Shown here in pieces: positions 1-9,609 of a DNA stretch of 64,000 nt. The notes under the pieces were generated by a model. The model was not told where the DNA came from, did not search any database, and saw nothing but the letters and a program-made list of their open reading frames with translations. The position numbers were made by a program, and so were the translations under genes. The DNA lies in assembly GCF_001665835.1 (NCBI RefSeq), contig NZ_LZSX01000025.1, forward strand, positions 62,001 through 126,000, written 5' to 3'. How positions within the stretch are numbered: position 1 is the first letter of the stretch; each line of letters begins with the position of its first letter. The DNA is from Mycobacterium colombiense. Its GTDB lineage: Bacteria > Actinomycetota > Actinomycetes > Mycobacteriales > Mycobacteriaceae.

Positions 1-735
1 CGCCACCGTCGTCAACGTGGCCACCGGCGTCGACGTAAGCAACGAGACCGCCGGCGAGAGCGCCCCGAACACCGACTGCAGCTCGGAGGCGAACGCGGTC
101 CCCAGCGAGGACAGGCCCTGGAAGAACTGCGACGCGAAACTCAGGGGCGCCGTCACCAATCCGGCCAGGCCCGCCAGGTCCGCGGATGGTGCGGCACCAC
201 CCCCCAGCGCCGCGGGCGGCACGCTGAACTCCGGCAATGCCTGCGCCATCGATTGAGCCCCGGCGTGATAGCCCAACATCGCGGCTACATCCTGCGCCCA
301 CATCTCGACGTATTCGAGCTCGGTCTGTGCGATGGCCGCCGTGTTGATGCCGAAGAAGTTGGTCGCGATCAGCACGAGCAGCCGGGCCCGGTTCGCGAGC
401 ACCTGCGGCAGCGGCACGGTCGCCACCAGAGCGCCCTCGAAAGCCAGCGCCGCAATCCGGGCCTGCAGGGCAGCCACCTCTGCTTGCGCCGCGGCGATAA
501 TCAGCCATTCCACGTAGGGCGCCGCGGCAGCGGTCATCGACATCGACGACGGCCCCGTCCAGGCGCCGCCGGCCAAATCGGAAACCGTGGTGTGAAACGA
601 CGACGCCGAGGATGACAGCTCAACCGCCAGACCATCCCAGGCCGAGGCCGCCTCGAACAGAGGTCCGGCCCCCGGGCCGCCAAATATCAAGGCCGAGTTG
701 ATCTCAGGAGGGAAGAACACAAACGCGGGAATCAT
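1..735 (-). CDS. PPE family protein, 3' end outside the window
   Basis: The reading frame starts at the ATG at 735 with MIPAFVFFPPEINSALIF, so it carries the Pro-Pro-Glu signature near residue 10. It continues open to the window edge (245 codons), so the C-terminus is missing. The N-terminal ~180 residues are a typical PPE helical domain, including a WTGPSS turn and [13 protein letters not shown] proteins are usually exported by ESX type VII systems and pair with a PE protein; no PE gene is visible beside it. The missing C-terminus means the PPE subfamily (SVP, MPTR or other) cannot be told. Confidence 0.9.
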   Translation of the reverse strand, partial: MIPAFVFFPPEINSALIFGGPGAGPLFEAASAWDGLAVELSSSASSFHTTVSDLAGGAWTGPSSMSMTAAAAPYVEWLIIAAAQAEVAALQARIAALAFEGALVATVPLPQVLANRARLLVLIATNFFGINTAAIAQTELEYVEMWAQDVAAMLGYHAGAQSMAQALPEFSVPPAALGGGAAPSADLAGLAGLVTAPLSFASQFFQGLSSLGTAFASELQSVFGALSPAVSLLTSTPVATLTTVA

Positions 736-986
736 TTGCAACCCCAACCGACCGAGTCAACGGCACCTACCCCGGACAGCCCGAAGTCCGCCCGCGGCCA
801 TTAGCTATCTACTTATGCCCCAGAGGGGATCCTAAGGCACCGGCACCACGAAAGGCCGAACTTTAAACAAACCTTATTTCGCAAATCCCGCGTCAATGAT
901 GGCGCATCGCCACCCGCGCGGGGCCTTCAGACGTGCGGCGGCGCAACGGGACAGACAATATACAAGACCGCGCCACAACTGGCCGA

Positions 987-2378
987 TTAACAGCCCTTCA
1001 GGCGCGCCGCCAGATAATCCGCCACGGCATTCATCGGGACGCGGTCCTGGGACATGTCGTCGCGCCGGCGCACCGTCACGGCGTTGTCCTCGAGTGAGTC
1101 GAAATCGACCGTGACGCAGAACGGCGTACCAATCTCGTCCTGGCGCCGATAACGTCGCCCGATCGCACCGGCATCGTCGAAATCGATATTCCAGAACTTG
1201 CGCAACTCGGCGGCCAAGTCCCGCGCCTTGGGACTCAGGTCGGCATGACGGGACAGCGGAAGCACCGCAGCCTTGACCGGAGCCAGGCGCGGGTCCAGAC
1301 GCAGCACCGTTCGTTTTTCCATCTTGCCCTTGGCGTTCGGGGCTTCGTCCTCCACGTAGGCGTCGACCAAGAACGCCATGAACGACCGCGTCAGGCCGGC
1401 GGCCGGCTCGATGACATAGGGCGTGTACCGGGTGTCGGTGACCTGGTCGTAGAAGGACAGGTCGACGCCGGAATGCTTTGCATGCGTCGACAAGTCGAAA
1501 TCCGTGCGGTTGGCGACGCCTTCCAACTCGCCCCACGGATTACCGGCGAAGCCGAACTTGTACTCGATGTCGACGGTGCGATCGGAGTAGTGCGACAGCT
1601 TGTCGGCGGGGTGTTCGAATAACCGTAAGTTCTCCTGATCGATGCCCAGGTCGACATACCATTGCAGCCTGGTGTCAATCCAGTACTGATGCCATTCCTT
1701 CGCGGTCGACGGCTCGACGAAGAACTCCATTTCCATTTGTTCGAACTCGCGGGTCCGGAAAATGAAGTTGCCCGGGGTGATCTCGTTGCGAAAACTCTTG
1801 CCGATCTGGCCGATACCGAACGGCGGCTTCTTACGGGCGGTCGTCACCACGTTGGCAAAGTTGACGAAGATGCCCTGCGCCGTCTCGGGGCGCAGATAGT
1901 GCAGGCCCTCCTCGGTCTCGATCGGACCCAGGTAGGTCTTGAGCATCATGTTGAACTCGCGCGGCTCGGTCCACTGGCCCGGCTCGCCGGTCTCCGGGTC
2001 GCGGATGTCGGCCAGCCCGTTGGGCGGCGGGTGTCCGTGCTTGGCTTCGTAGGCCTCGATGAGATGGTCGGCGCGATAGCGCTTGTGGGTGATCAACGAC
2101 TCGACCAGCGGGTCATGGAACACCTCCACGTGGCCGGAGGCCACCCACACCTGGCGCGGCAGGATGATCGACGAATCCAGGCCCACGACGTCGTCGCGAC
2201 CGCTGACCACCGAGCGCCACCACTGCCGTTTGATGTTCTCTTTGAACTCCACGCCCAGCGGGCCGTAGTCCCACGCCGACCGGGTGCCACCGTAGATCTC
2301 CCCCGAGGGAAAGACGAAGCCGCGCCGTTTGGCCAGGTTCACTACGGTGTCGATGACGGACGCCACGGGGCGGTGCAC
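987..2378 (-). CDS. glyS: Glycyl-tRNA synthetase
   Basis: Cytoplasmic class II synthetase that charges tRNA-Gly. The protein is 463 residues from the GTG at 2378, the length I remember for the M. tuberculosis enzyme, and begins [20 protein letters not shown]. The catalytic core is visible (GIYGG-type entry [45 protein letters not shown]-like C-terminal region), followed by the anticodon-binding domain. The frame is open 31 codons further upstream, with ATGs at 2438 and 2471, so a longer product is possible; GTG 2378 was chosen by family length although its purine-rich stretch sits very close to the start. It is divergent from smtB-zur. Confidence 0.95.
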   Translation of the reverse strand: MHRPVASVIDTVVNLAKRRGFVFPSGEIYGGTRSAWDYGPLGVEFKENIKRQWWRSVVSGRDDVVGLDSSIILPRQVWVASGHVEVFHDPLVESLITHKRYRADHLIEAYEAKHGHPPPNGLADIRDPETGEPGQWTEPREFNMMLKTYLGPIETEEGLHYLRPETAQGIFVNFANVVTTARKKPPFGIGQIGKSFRNEITPGNFIFRTREFEQMEMEFFVEPSTAKEWHQYWIDTRLQWYVDLGIDQENLRLFEHPADKLSHYSDRTVDIEYKFGFAGNPWGELEGVANRTDFDLSTHAKHSGVDLSFYDQVTDTRYTPYVIEPAAGLTRSFMAFLVDAYVEDEAPNAKGKMEKRTVLRLDPRLAPVKAAVLPLSRHADLSPKARDLAAELRKFWNIDFDDAGAIGRRYRRQDEIGTPFCVTVDFDSLEDNAVTVRRRDDMSQDRVPMNAVADYLAARLKGC

Positions 2379-2467
2379 TCCCTTTCCGGGTTCGGGCGGG
2401 CACGCGCGGCGGTCAACCGCGGTGCGCAGAGCATCAGTCATGGTAGCGATCGACGCAGCGCTCTTTG

Positions 2468-2487
2468 ACATGCGTCATCATGCATGT
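2468..2487. promoter_or_regulatory. Inverted repeat upstream of smtB, possible operator
   Basis: ACATGC, an 8-nt spacer and GCATGT form a perfect inverted repeat in the glyS-smtB intergenic region, about 85 bp before the chosen smtB start. ArsR/SmtB repressors bind imperfect palindromes in their own promoters, so this is a candidate SmtB site. The arms do not match the usual SmtB-type consensus closely, so this is only a suggestion. Confidence 0.3.
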
Positions 2488-2569
2488 GACAGTGGAGGGC
2501 AGCCGACAACGATATTCAACGGCGGATACTTTCCCACTACCTGGCAATTTTCGAGGTGATGCCGCTCCC

Positions 2570-2998
2570 ATGATGACGTCCCCGTCACCATCCGCATCGA
2601 TGCCGACCGCCGACGACGGCGACTCGGACCCCGGCGTGGTCGCCCACGACCACGACGCGCTCGGCGCCGCCGGGCACTCCGGCGTCTCCGCCTATCCGGT
2701 CCCGCCGCCGCGTGACATCCTCGATGCCGCAGGCGAGTTGTTGCGCGCGCTGGCCGCGCCCGTGCGGATCGCCATCGTGCTGCAGCTGCGCGAGTCCCAC
2801 CGCTGCGTGCACGAGTTGGTGGATGCGTTGGGCGTCCCCCAGCCGCTGGTCAGCCAGCACCTGAAGATTCTGAAGGCGGCCGGGGTGGTCACCGGGGAGC
2901 GGTCCGGTCGCGAGGTGCTCTACCGGCTCGCCGATCACCACCTCGCGCATATCGTGGTGGACGCCGTCGCGCACGCCGGTGAGGAGCCGCGCCAATGA
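2570..2998 (+). CDS. smtB: ArsR/SmtB-family zinc-responsive repressor
   Basis: 142-residue metal-sensing transcriptional repressor, matching the Rv2358 (SmtB) type. The N-terminal ~50 residues are variable and His/Asp rich (VVAHDHDALG). The winged helix follows: ILDAAGELLRALAAPVRIAIVL, then recognition helix VPQPLVSQHLKILKAAGVV and wing GERSGREVLYRLADHHLAHIV. The His pairs at the C-terminal end fit an alpha-5 zinc site. The ATG at 2570 was chosen by family length; the frame opens further upstream. Its stop overlaps the zur start (ATGA), so the two are one operon, in which SmtB is known to control zur in mycobacteria. Confidence 0.9.
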   Translation: MMTSPSPSASMPTADDGDSDPGVVAHDHDALGAAGHSGVSAYPVPPPRDILDAAGELLRALAAPVRIAIVLQLRESHRCVHELVDALGVPQPLVSQHLKILKAAGVVTGERSGREVLYRLADHHLAHIVVDAVAHAGEEPRQ

Positions 2999-3390
2999 CC
3001 GGAACCAGCGTCCGCTCCACCCGGCAGCGTGCAGCGATCTCCACGTTGCTGGAGACGCTCGACGAGTTCCGCTCGGCCCAAGAGCTGCATGACGAGCTGC
3101 GGCGCCGCGGCGAGAACATCGGCCTGACGACCGTCTACCGGACGCTGCAGTCGATGGCCGCGGCGGGGATGATCGACACGCTGCGCACCGACACCGGTGA
3201 ATCGGTGTACCGCAGGTGTTCCGAGCACCATCACCACCACCTGGTGTGCCGCACCTGCGGCGCCACCATCGAGGTGGGCGATCACGAGGTCGAGGAGTGG
3301 GCGGCGGAAGTGGCTGCCAAACATGGCTTCTCCGACGTCAGCCACACCATCGAGATCTTCGGCACCTGTTCGGACTGCGGGGGCCGATAG
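2995..3390 (+). CDS. zur: Zinc uptake regulator Zur (FurB)
   Basis: 131-residue Fur-family repressor of zinc uptake and alternative ribosomal protein genes. Visible features are the N-terminal winged helix (TRQRAAISTLLETL, LRRRGENIGLTTVYRTLQSM), the His-rich hinge RRCSEHHHHHLVCRTCG with the first Cys pair, the dimerisation region, and the terminal CSDCGG with the second Cys pair of the structural zinc site. Its ATG overlaps the smtB stop by 4 bp, indicating translational coupling. It is convergent with the gene ending at 3395. Confidence 0.95.
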   Translation: MTGTSVRSTRQRAAISTLLETLDEFRSAQELHDELRRRGENIGLTTVYRTLQSMAAAGMIDTLRTDTGESVYRRCSEHHHHHLVCRTCGATIEVGDHEVEEWAAEVAAKHGFSDVSHTIEIFGTCSDCGGR

Positions 3391-3394
3391 CCGG

Positions 3395-3823
3395 TCAGGC
3401 TGTCAGCTTCCCGCGTATCCCGGCCCCGGTGTCCAGCACCAACAGGATCAGCGTCCGCAGGGCGTCATCGGTGAGGCCGCCGCCGGGGAAGTTGTAGCGC
3501 ATCATCACGTCGGCGGTCTTCGAGGCGCCCTTGCCCGAATTGCGTTGCACGGCCTTCTCATTGACCTTTTCGATCAGGCTCACGCTGCCGAAATTGCTGT
3601 CGCGGGCCTCCTTGGCCACCTGCTCGCTGATTTTCTTGGTCAGCGGCAGGTCCCACGCCAATATCTGGGTGAGCGACACCAGGTCGAGGCCCTCGGCGAT
3701 GTTGACCACCCGCAACGAGGCGATGGTGCCGTCGTGGCGGACCGTGATCGCGCCGTCGGTCTCCTCCTCGAGCGGGAGGACGTCGCCGAGTATCGACACC
3801 AGGCGTTCCTGCAGCGATGGCAC
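3395..3823 (-). CDS. Conserved hypothetical protein (Rv2360c type)
   Basis: 142-residue soluble protein starting GTG at 3823; that G is also the last base of the upstream uppS TAG (TAGTG), so it is translated from the recO-uppS operon. No signal peptide or membrane segment is visible. The alternating pattern (DGAITVRHDGTIASLRVVNIAEGLDLVSLTQILAWDL is the region) and size resemble small YbjN/CesT-like peptide-binding folds, but this is a weak guess. Known in mycobacteria at this locus with no function I can name. Confidence 0.85.
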   Translation of the reverse strand: MPSLQERLVSILGDVLPLEEETDGAITVRHDGTIASLRVVNIAEGLDLVSLTQILAWDLPLTKKISEQVAKEARDSNFGSVSLIEKVNEKAVQRNSGKGASKTADVMMRYNFPGGGLTDDALRTLILLVLDTGAGIRGKLTA

Positions 3824-4740
3824 TATGCGCTCCCGAATCTGCGGTTGCGGGAAGCGTATTCCTCACAGGCCGCCCACAAATCGCGGCGGTCGTAGTCGGG
3901 CCACAGCTTGTCCTGAAAGACGTATTCGGCGTACGCCGCCTGCCACAACATGAAATTGCTGGACCGGTGCTCCCCCGAGGTCCGCAGGAAAAGATCGACG
4001 TCGGGAATGTCGGGCCGCTGCAGGTGGTGCGCCACCGTCGACTCGGTGATGCGTTCCGGGTTCAGCCGGCCGGCGGCGGCCAACCGCGCAATTTCCTTTG
4101 TGGCCTCGGCGATTTCGGCGCGCCCACCGTAGTTGACGCAATAGTTGACCGTGATGACGTCGTTGTCCTTCGTCATGTCCTCCGCGATCGCCAATTCATT
4201 GATCACGCTGCGCCACAGGCGCGGCCGCGAACCCACCCACCGGATCTTGACCCCGATCGTCTTCAGGTTCACCCGGCGCATGCGCACCACGTCCCGGTTG
4301 AACCCCATCAGGAAGCGGACCTCCTCAGGAGAACGCTTCCAGTTTTCCGTGGAGAAGGCGTAGAGACTGAGCCATTTGATACCGAGTTCGATTGCGCCGC
4401 AGACGATGTCGATGACAACCGCCTCACCCGCCTTGTGGCCATCGGTCCGGGTCAGCCCCTGCTGGGTGGCCCAGCGGCCGTTGCCGTCCATCACGATAGC
4501 CACATGATTGGGCAGTCGATCGGCCTCGATTTTGGGCGGGGCCGCCTTGGAGATGTGCTGCGGCGGCCGGGACGGCCCACCGTCGGGGGACGGCGGCAGC
4601 TCCGGAAAGACGACCGGCCAGGCCGACTTGTCGGGAAACACCGGATAGTCGTCGGGCGCGGGTGGCAGCTGCGGGAAATCGGCTGACGCCGTGGCGCGCT
4701 CGGCCTTTCGACCAGAGTCGCCGGCCCAGAGTTTAGCCAC
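3823..4740 (-). CDS. uppS: Decaprenyl diphosphate synthase (cis-prenyltransferase)
   Basis: 305-residue cis-prenyltransferase of the Rv2361c type, which makes decaprenyl diphosphate, the lipid carrier for peptidoglycan, arabinogalactan and lipoarabinomannan synthesis. Family signatures are DGNGRW at residues 85-90 (catalytic Asp85), [11 protein letters not shown], and the C-terminal [19 protein letters not shown] and [13 protein letters not shown] segments. The ~75-residue Pro-rich N-terminal extension before the domain is typical of the mycobacterial enzyme. The ATG at 4740 overlaps the recO stop by 8 bp; the overlap and the 1-bp overlap downstream indicate one operon. Confidence 0.95.
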   Translation of the reverse strand: MAKLWAGDSGRKAERATASADFPQLPPAPDDYPVFPDKSAWPVVFPELPPSPDGGPSRPPQHISKAAPPKIEADRLPNHVAIVMDGNGRWATQQGLTRTDGHKAGEAVVIDIVCGAIELGIKWLSLYAFSTENWKRSPEEVRFLMGFNRDVVRMRRVNLKTIGVKIRWVGSRPRLWRSVINELAIAEDMTKDNDVITVNYCVNYGGRAEIAEATKEIARLAAAGRLNPERITESTVAHHLQRPDIPDVDLFLRTSGEHRSSNFMLWQAAYAEYVFQDKLWPDYDRRDLWAACEEYASRNRRFGSA

Positions 4741-5530
4741 AGTCCATATCCTGCCCGATCAGCGCCGCGCGCTGGTCGGCGATGGTCCGGTCGACGTGAT
4801 ACGTCCGTTCCACGAGTGGCAACGTCTTGAGCTGTCGCTCCAAATGCCACTGCAGGTGCGCGGCCACCAGACCGCTGACGTAGTTGCGGTGCGATTGCGG
4901 CGTCTGCTCGGCGAACTCCCAATCGCCGTCGTGCAGCGCGGACATCAGATCCAGCACCCCCGGCGGCGGCGTCGTCGAACCGGCCGGGCGGCAGTGTGTG
5001 CAGACGCTGCCGCCGGCGCCGACGTGGAACGCCCGATGGGGACCTGGCGTGGCGCAACGGGCGCACTCATTGAGCGCGGGCGCCCATCCGGCGATGCCCA
5101 TCGCGCGCAGTAGGTAGGCGTCCAACAGGAGGTCCCGGGACCGGCGGCCGTCGGCCACCGCCCGCAACGCGCTCACCGTGAGCCCGTGCAGGGCCGGGGC
5201 GGGCGCGCGCTCCTCACCGGCGAGGCGCTCGGCGGTCTCCAGCATGGCGCAGCCGCAGGTGTAACGGCCGTAGTCGTTGACGATGTCGGTGGTGAACGCG
5301 TCAATGGAGACGACCTGGGTGACGATGTCGAGGTTGCGGCCCGGATGTAGCTGCGCGTCGATGTGCGCGAACGGCTCCAGCCGCGCACCGAATTTGCTGC
5401 GGGTGCGGCGAACGCCCTTGGCCACTGCGCGGACCAGCCCGTGATCACGAGTCAGCAGGGTGACGATCCGGTCGGCTTCGCCGAGCTTGTGCTGGCGCAA
5501 CACAACAGCTCGGTCTCGGTATAGCCGCAT
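4733..5530 (-). CDS. recO: DNA repair protein RecO
   Basis: 265-residue RecFOR-pathway mediator that loads RecA onto SSB-coated single-stranded DNA. It has an N-terminal OB fold ([20 protein letters not shown]), a helical domain and a four-cysteine zinc-finger region ([14 protein letters not shown], then SVCTHC). The ATG at 5530 gives the family length; the frame is open 44 codons further upstream but that part overlaps the divergent amidase gene. It heads the recO-uppS operon. Confidence 0.95.
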   Translation of the reverse strand: MRLYRDRAVVLRQHKLGEADRIVTLLTRDHGLVRAVAKGVRRTRSKFGARLEPFAHIDAQLHPGRNLDIVTQVVSIDAFTTDIVNDYGRYTCGCAMLETAERLAGEERAPAPALHGLTVSALRAVADGRRSRDLLLDAYLLRAMGIAGWAPALNECARCATPGPHRAFHVGAGGSVCTHCRPAGSTTPPPGVLDLMSALHDGDWEFAEQTPQSHRNYVSGLVAAHLQWHLERQLKTLPLVERTYHVDRTIADQRAALIGQDMDCG

Positions 5531-5591
5531 CACAATAGTTTTGCACCCCGCCGCGACATTACGGGTATCCGCGCCGTTAGTCTCGTACCCC

Positions 5592-7070
5592 GTGATTGGC
5601 GCTTCTGGGTCGGGTCCTGGGTCCATTTCCGGATCCGGCCACCGGCGCCTGCCCACACTCACTGACCTGCTCTATCAGCTGGCCAGTCGTTCAGTGACAT
5701 CCACCACCCTGGTGGGTCGCTCCTTGCACGCCATTCACGCCAGCCAGCCCACGCTGAACGCCTTCCGGGTGGTGCTCACCGAGTCGGCGCTGGCCGACGC
5801 GGCGGAGGCCGACCGGCGCCGCGCGGCCGGTGACACCGCCCCGTTGCTGGGGGTCCCGATCGCCGTCAAAGACGACGTCGACATCGCCGGGGTGCCCACC
5901 GCCTTCGGGACCGAGGGGTCGGTCGCCCCCGCCACGCACGACGCCGAGGTGGTGCGCCGCCTCAAGGCGGCCGGCGCGGTGATCGTCGGCAAGACGAACA
6001 CCTGCGAACTCGGGCAATGGCCGTTCACCAGCGGCCCCGGCTTCGGGCATACCCGCAACCCCTGGTCGCGCCGGCACACCCCCGGCGGATCGTCGGGCGG
6101 CAGCGCCGCCGCGGTGGCCGCCGGACTGGTCACCGCCGCGATCGGCTCCGACGGCGCCGGCAGCATCCGGATTCCGGCGGCGTGGACGCACCTGGTGGGC
6201 ATCAAGCCGCAGCGCGGACGCATCTCGACCTGGCCGTTGCCGGAGGCGTTCAACGGCATCACGGTCAACGGCGTGCTGGCCCGGACCGTGGCCGATGCGG
6301 CGCTGGTGCTCGACGCGGCGTCGGGCAACGTCGAGGGCGACCGGCACAAGCCGCCCCCGCTCACTGCGTCCGACTATGTGGGCAAGGCGCCCGGCCCGCT
6401 GAACATCGCGCTGTCCACCCGTTTCCCGTACACCGGCTTCCGGCCGAAGCTGCACCCGGAGATCCTGGCGGCGACGCGGGCCGTCGGGAAGCAACTCGAA
6501 TTGCTCGGCCACACCGTGGTGCCCGGCAACCCCGACTACGGCATGCGGCTGTCCTGGGACTTCCTCGCCCGCTCCACCTCGGGCCTCCGCGATTGGGAGG
6601 AGCGGCTGGGCGACGGCGTCGTGCTGGACCCCCGCACCCTGTCCAACCTGCGCATGGGCGCGGTGCTGGGACAGGCGATCCTGCGCACCGCCCGCCGCCA
6701 CGAAGCGGCCGACCAGCGCCGGGTGGGGTCGATCTTCGACATCGTCGACGTGGTGCTGGCGCCGACCACGGCGCAGCCGCCACCGCTGGCGCGCGCCTTC
6801 GACCGGTTGAGTGGCTTCGGCACGGACCGCGCCATGGTCGCGGCGTGCCCGCTGACGTTCCCGTGGAACGTACTGGGCTGGCCATCGATCAACGTGCCGG
6901 CGGGCTTCACCTCCGACGGCCTGCCGATCGGTGTGCAGCTGATGGGTCCGGCGAACAGCGAGGGCATGCTGATTTCGCTGGCCGCCGAGCTCGAGGCCGT
7001 CTGCGGATGGGCGAGCCAACAGCCCCAGTCATGGTGGGACCAGACCACCGATGCGCCCGGCGCCAATTAG
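5592..7070 (+). CDS. amiA2: Amidase signature-family hydrolase
   Basis: 492-residue amidase of the AmiA2 (Rv2363) type that hydrolyses a C-N amide bond; the natural substrate is not known. The Ser-cisSer-Lys triad can be placed: Lys93 (PIAVKDDVD), cis-Ser167 (TPGGSSGGSA) and nucleophile Ser191 (GSDGAGSIRIP), with the 24-residue spacing usual for the two serines. No signal peptide. The GTG at 5592 was chosen by homology; the frame is open upstream but that overlaps recO in antisense. It is divergent from recO and followed 28 bp later by the decarboxylase. Confidence 0.92.
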   Translation: MIGASGSGPGSISGSGHRRLPTLTDLLYQLASRSVTSTTLVGRSLHAIHASQPTLNAFRVVLTESALADAAEADRRRAAGDTAPLLGVPIAVKDDVDIAGVPTAFGTEGSVAPATHDAEVVRRLKAAGAVIVGKTNTCELGQWPFTSGPGFGHTRNPWSRRHTPGGSSGGSAAAVAAGLVTAAIGSDGAGSIRIPAAWTHLVGIKPQRGRISTWPLPEAFNGITVNGVLARTVADAALVLDAASGNVEGDRHKPPPLTASDYVGKAPGPLNIALSTRFPYTGFRPKLHPEILAATRAVGKQLELLGHTVVPGNPDYGMRLSWDFLARSTSGLRDWEERLGDGVVLDPRTLSNLRMGAVLGQAILRTARRHEAADQRRVGSIFDIVDVVLAPTTAQPPPLARAFDRLSGFGTDRAMVAACPLTFPWNVLGWPSINVPAGFTSDGLPIGVQLMGPANSEGMLISLAAELEAVCGWASQQPQSWWDQTTDAPGAN

Positions 7071-7098
7071 CCACTGACAACCCGGGTACCCGTACGTC

Positions 7099-8556
7099 AT
7101 GGACCAATCGACCGCTCCCCTGCTCGATGCGCTGGCCGATTATCGGAACCAGAACCGGTACGGATTCACCCCGCCAGGCCACCGGCAAGGCCGCGGCGCC
7201 GACGACCGGGTCCTGGCGGTCTTGGGCCGCGAGCCGTTCCTGGACGACGTGCTGGCCAGCGGCGGCCTGGACGACCGCAGAACCAGCAACGGATACCTCA
7301 AGCGCGCCGAAGACCTGATGGCCGAAGCCGTGGGCGCCGAGATCGCCTGGTTTTCCACCTGCGGCAGTTCACTATCGGTCAGGGCGGCGATGATGGCCGT
7401 CGCCGGTGGGGACGGCAGCCTCCTGGTCAGCCGCGACAGCCACAAGTCGATCGTGGCGGGGCTGATCTTCTCCGGCGTGCAGCCGCGCTGGATCACGCCG
7501 CAATGGGACGCCGAGCACCACTTTTCTCATCCGCCCTCACCGCAGCAGGTCGAGAAGGCCTGGGCCGAGCACCCCGACGCCTCCGGTGCGCTTGTCGTCA
7601 GTCCCAGCCCGTACGGCACCTGCGCCGACATCGCCGGCATCGCCGAGGTGTGCCATCGGCGGGGGAAGCCGTTGATCATCGATGAAGCGTGGGGCGCGCA
7701 CCTGCCGTTCCATGAGGACCTGCCGACCTGGGCGATGGATGCGGGCGCGGACGTCTGTGTGGTGAGCGTGCACAAGATGGGCGCGGGTTTCGAGCAGGGC
7801 TCGGTGTTCCACGTGCAGGGCGACCTGATCGATCAGGAACGCCTTTCCGGTTGCGCTGATCTGCTGATGACGACCAGCCCCAATGTCCTGCTGTATGCGG
7901 CCATGGACGGGTGGCGCCGGCAGATGGTGCAGCATGGTCACGAATTACTGAGTGCCGCATTGGATTTGACACGGCAGGCGCGAGAGGAGATCGAACTCAT
8001 CCCCGACGTGGAGGTGCTCGACGAGGAACTGCTCGGCGTGCAGGCCTCCCATGACCTCGACCGGATGCAGGTGCTGATCGACGTATCGGCCACGGGCACA
8101 TCGGGTTACCAGGCCTCCGACTGGTTGCGCGCGAACGCGCACATCGACTTGGGCATGAGCGATCACCGTCGCATTCTGGCTACGTTGTCCATGGCTGACG
8201 ACAAGGAGACGCTGGGACGTCTCACCGATGCGCTGCGGGCGTGGCGAACCGCGGCCGACGACTTCGAGCCGGCGCCGCGCATCGCGCTGCCCTCGCCGGC
8301 GGACCTGCAATTGGAAACCGTCGAACTGCCGCGGGACGCGTTCTTCGGGCGGGTCGAGGCGATACCCACCGAGAGCGCCGGCGGCCGGATCGCCGCCGAA
8401 CAAATCACGCCCTATCCCCCGGGCATTCCCGCCGTCGTTCCCGGCGAGCGTCTCAACGATGCCGTGCTGGACTACCTGCGCTCGGGCGTCAACGCCGGCA
8501 TGAACCTTCCCGACGCGGCCGACCCGTCGTTGCAGACGGTCCGGGTGCTGGCCTGA
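7099..8556 (+). CDS. PLP-dependent Orn/Lys/Arg decarboxylase-family protein
   Basis: 485-residue fold-type I PLP enzyme of the group III Orn/Lys/Arg decarboxylase family, which removes CO2 from basic amino acids to give polyamine precursors. The PLP-binding lysine is Lys226 in SVHKMGAGFEQGS; the ring-nitrogen aspartate is Asp195 in DEAWGAH; FSTCGSSLSVRAA and RDSHKS are the other PLP-pocket segments. Its C-terminal domain ends PYPPGIPAVVPGE, also typical. It is shorter than E. coli-type enzymes, lacking the N-terminal response-regulator-like wing domain, as in Bacillus SpeA. The exact substrate cannot be read. As I recall, M. tuberculosis lacks a gene here. Confidence 0.88.
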   Translation: MDQSTAPLLDALADYRNQNRYGFTPPGHRQGRGADDRVLAVLGREPFLDDVLASGGLDDRRTSNGYLKRAEDLMAEAVGAEIAWFSTCGSSLSVRAAMMAVAGGDGSLLVSRDSHKSIVAGLIFSGVQPRWITPQWDAEHHFSHPPSPQQVEKAWAEHPDASGALVVSPSPYGTCADIAGIAEVCHRRGKPLIIDEAWGAHLPFHEDLPTWAMDAGADVCVVSVHKMGAGFEQGSVFHVQGDLIDQERLSGCADLLMTTSPNVLLYAAMDGWRRQMVQHGHELLSAALDLTRQAREEIELIPDVEVLDEELLGVQASHDLDRMQVLIDVSATGTSGYQASDWLRANAHIDLGMSDHRRILATLSMADDKETLGRLTDALRAWRTAADDFEPAPRIALPSPADLQLETVELPRDAFFGRVEAIPTESAGGRIAAEQITPYPPGIPAVVPGERLNDAVLDYLRSGVNAGMNLPDAADPSLQTVRVLA

Positions 8557-8628
8557 CGAGGCGATCCAGCGCATTTCACATGAGCCACATGCGTCGCCTC
8601 TGCCTGGCATATGGTCTTTCCCAAATGC

Positions 8629-8646
8629 GCTAGCACCGGCGCTAGC
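8629..8646. terminator. Hairpin between convergent genes, possible bidirectional terminator
   Basis: GCTAGC, loop ACCGGC, GCTAGC forms a perfect 6-bp stem in the gap between the decarboxylase (plus) and era (minus), which converge here. The same bases are also a direct repeat GCGCTAGCAC at 8627-8636 and 8639-8648. There is no U-run on either strand, so termination is inferred from position only. Confidence 0.35.
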
Positions 8647-8709
8647 ACGAATGAAAGTCACCTATTGGTCGGGCGTGCGGCGGTCGGCCGCGCGGAACGG
8701 CTGTGACCG

Positions 8710-9609
8710 CTAAAAGCCCAGTCGGCCAAGCTGTTTGGGGTCGCTCTGCCAGTTCTTGGCAACCTTGACACGCAGGTCGAGGTAAATCTTGGTGCCCAGC
8801 AGCTTCTCGATCTGAGCGCGCGCGGCGGTGCCGACCTCCCGCAGCCGGGCACCACCCTTGCCGATGACGATCCCCTTCTGGCTGTCGCGTTCGACGTAGA
8901 GCAGGGCGTGCACGTCGATCAGGTCGTCGCGATCCTCCCGCGGATTGACCTCGTCGATGACCACCGCCAGCGAGTGCGGCAGCTCGTCCCGGACACCTTC
9001 CAGCGCGGCCTCCCGGATGAGCTCGGCCATCAGGACCTCTTCGGGTTCGTCGGTCAGTTCACCGTCGGGGTAGTACGCCGGGCCGGGCGGCAGCGCGGCG
9101 GCCAGCACGTCGATCAAGATGTCGACCTGCGCGCCGGTCACCGCCGACACCGGCACGATTTCGGCCGAGTCACCGACCAACTCGCTGACCGCCACCAACT
9201 GCGCGGCCACCCGGTCCTTGGGCGTCTTGTCGATTTTGGTGACGATGGCGACCAGCGTCGTCTTCGGTGCTGTCGCGCGGATCTGTTCGACGATCCACCG
9301 GTCTCCCGGACCGATCGCCTCATCCGCCGGGATGCACAGCCCGATCACGTCGACTTCGGAATAGGTATCGCGCACAAGGTCATTGAGCCGCTTGCCCAGC
9401 AGGGTGCGCGGCCGATGCAGGCCCGGCGTGTCGACCAGGATGATCTGAAAGTCGTCCCGGTGCACGATGCCGCGGATGGTGTGCCGGGTGGTCTGTGGCC
9501 GCATCGACGTGATCGCGACCTTGGTCCCGACGAGCGCGTTCGTCAGGGTCGATTTCCCGGTGTTGGGTCGACCGACGAAACATACGAAACCGGAACGGAA
9601 TTCAGTCAT
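8710..9609 (-). CDS. era: GTPase Era
   Basis: 299-residue essential-type GTPase for 30S ribosome maturation. G motifs are GRPNTGKS (G1, near residue 14), T in RHTIRG (G2 region), DTPGLHRP (G3) and TKID (G4). The C-terminal KH RNA-binding domain contains [15 protein letters not shown] and ends LGRLGF. The ATG at 9609 was chosen because the family begins MTEFxSGFVC; its start overlaps the end of the upstream CorC-like gene by 8 bp, so it is the last gene of the phoH-ybeY operon. Confidence 0.96.
   Translation of the reverse strand: MTEFRSGFVCFVGRPNTGKSTLTNALVGTKVAITSMRPQTTRHTIRGIVHRDDFQIILVDTPGLHRPRTLLGKRLNDLVRDTYSEVDVIGLCIPADEAIGPGDRWIVEQIRATAPKTTLVAIVTKIDKTPKDRVAAQLVAVSELVGDSAEIVPVSAVTGAQVDILIDVLAAALPPGPAYYPDGELTDEPEEVLMAELIREAALEGVRDELPHSLAVVIDEVNPREDRDDLIDVHALLYVERDSQKGIVIGKGGARLREVGTAARAQIEKLLGTKIYLDLRVKVAKNWQSDPKQLGRLGF

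Noticed and set aside
2465-2569. Upstream extension of smtB from 2465
   Set aside because: The added 35 codons cover the palindrome and promoter region and are not shared with the family start; ATG 2570 fits better.
8627-8648. GCGCTAGCAC direct repeat as a start of a repeat array or CRISPR
   Set aside because: Only two units 2 bp apart; it is better read as a hairpin between convergent genes. No CRISPR array is present in the window.
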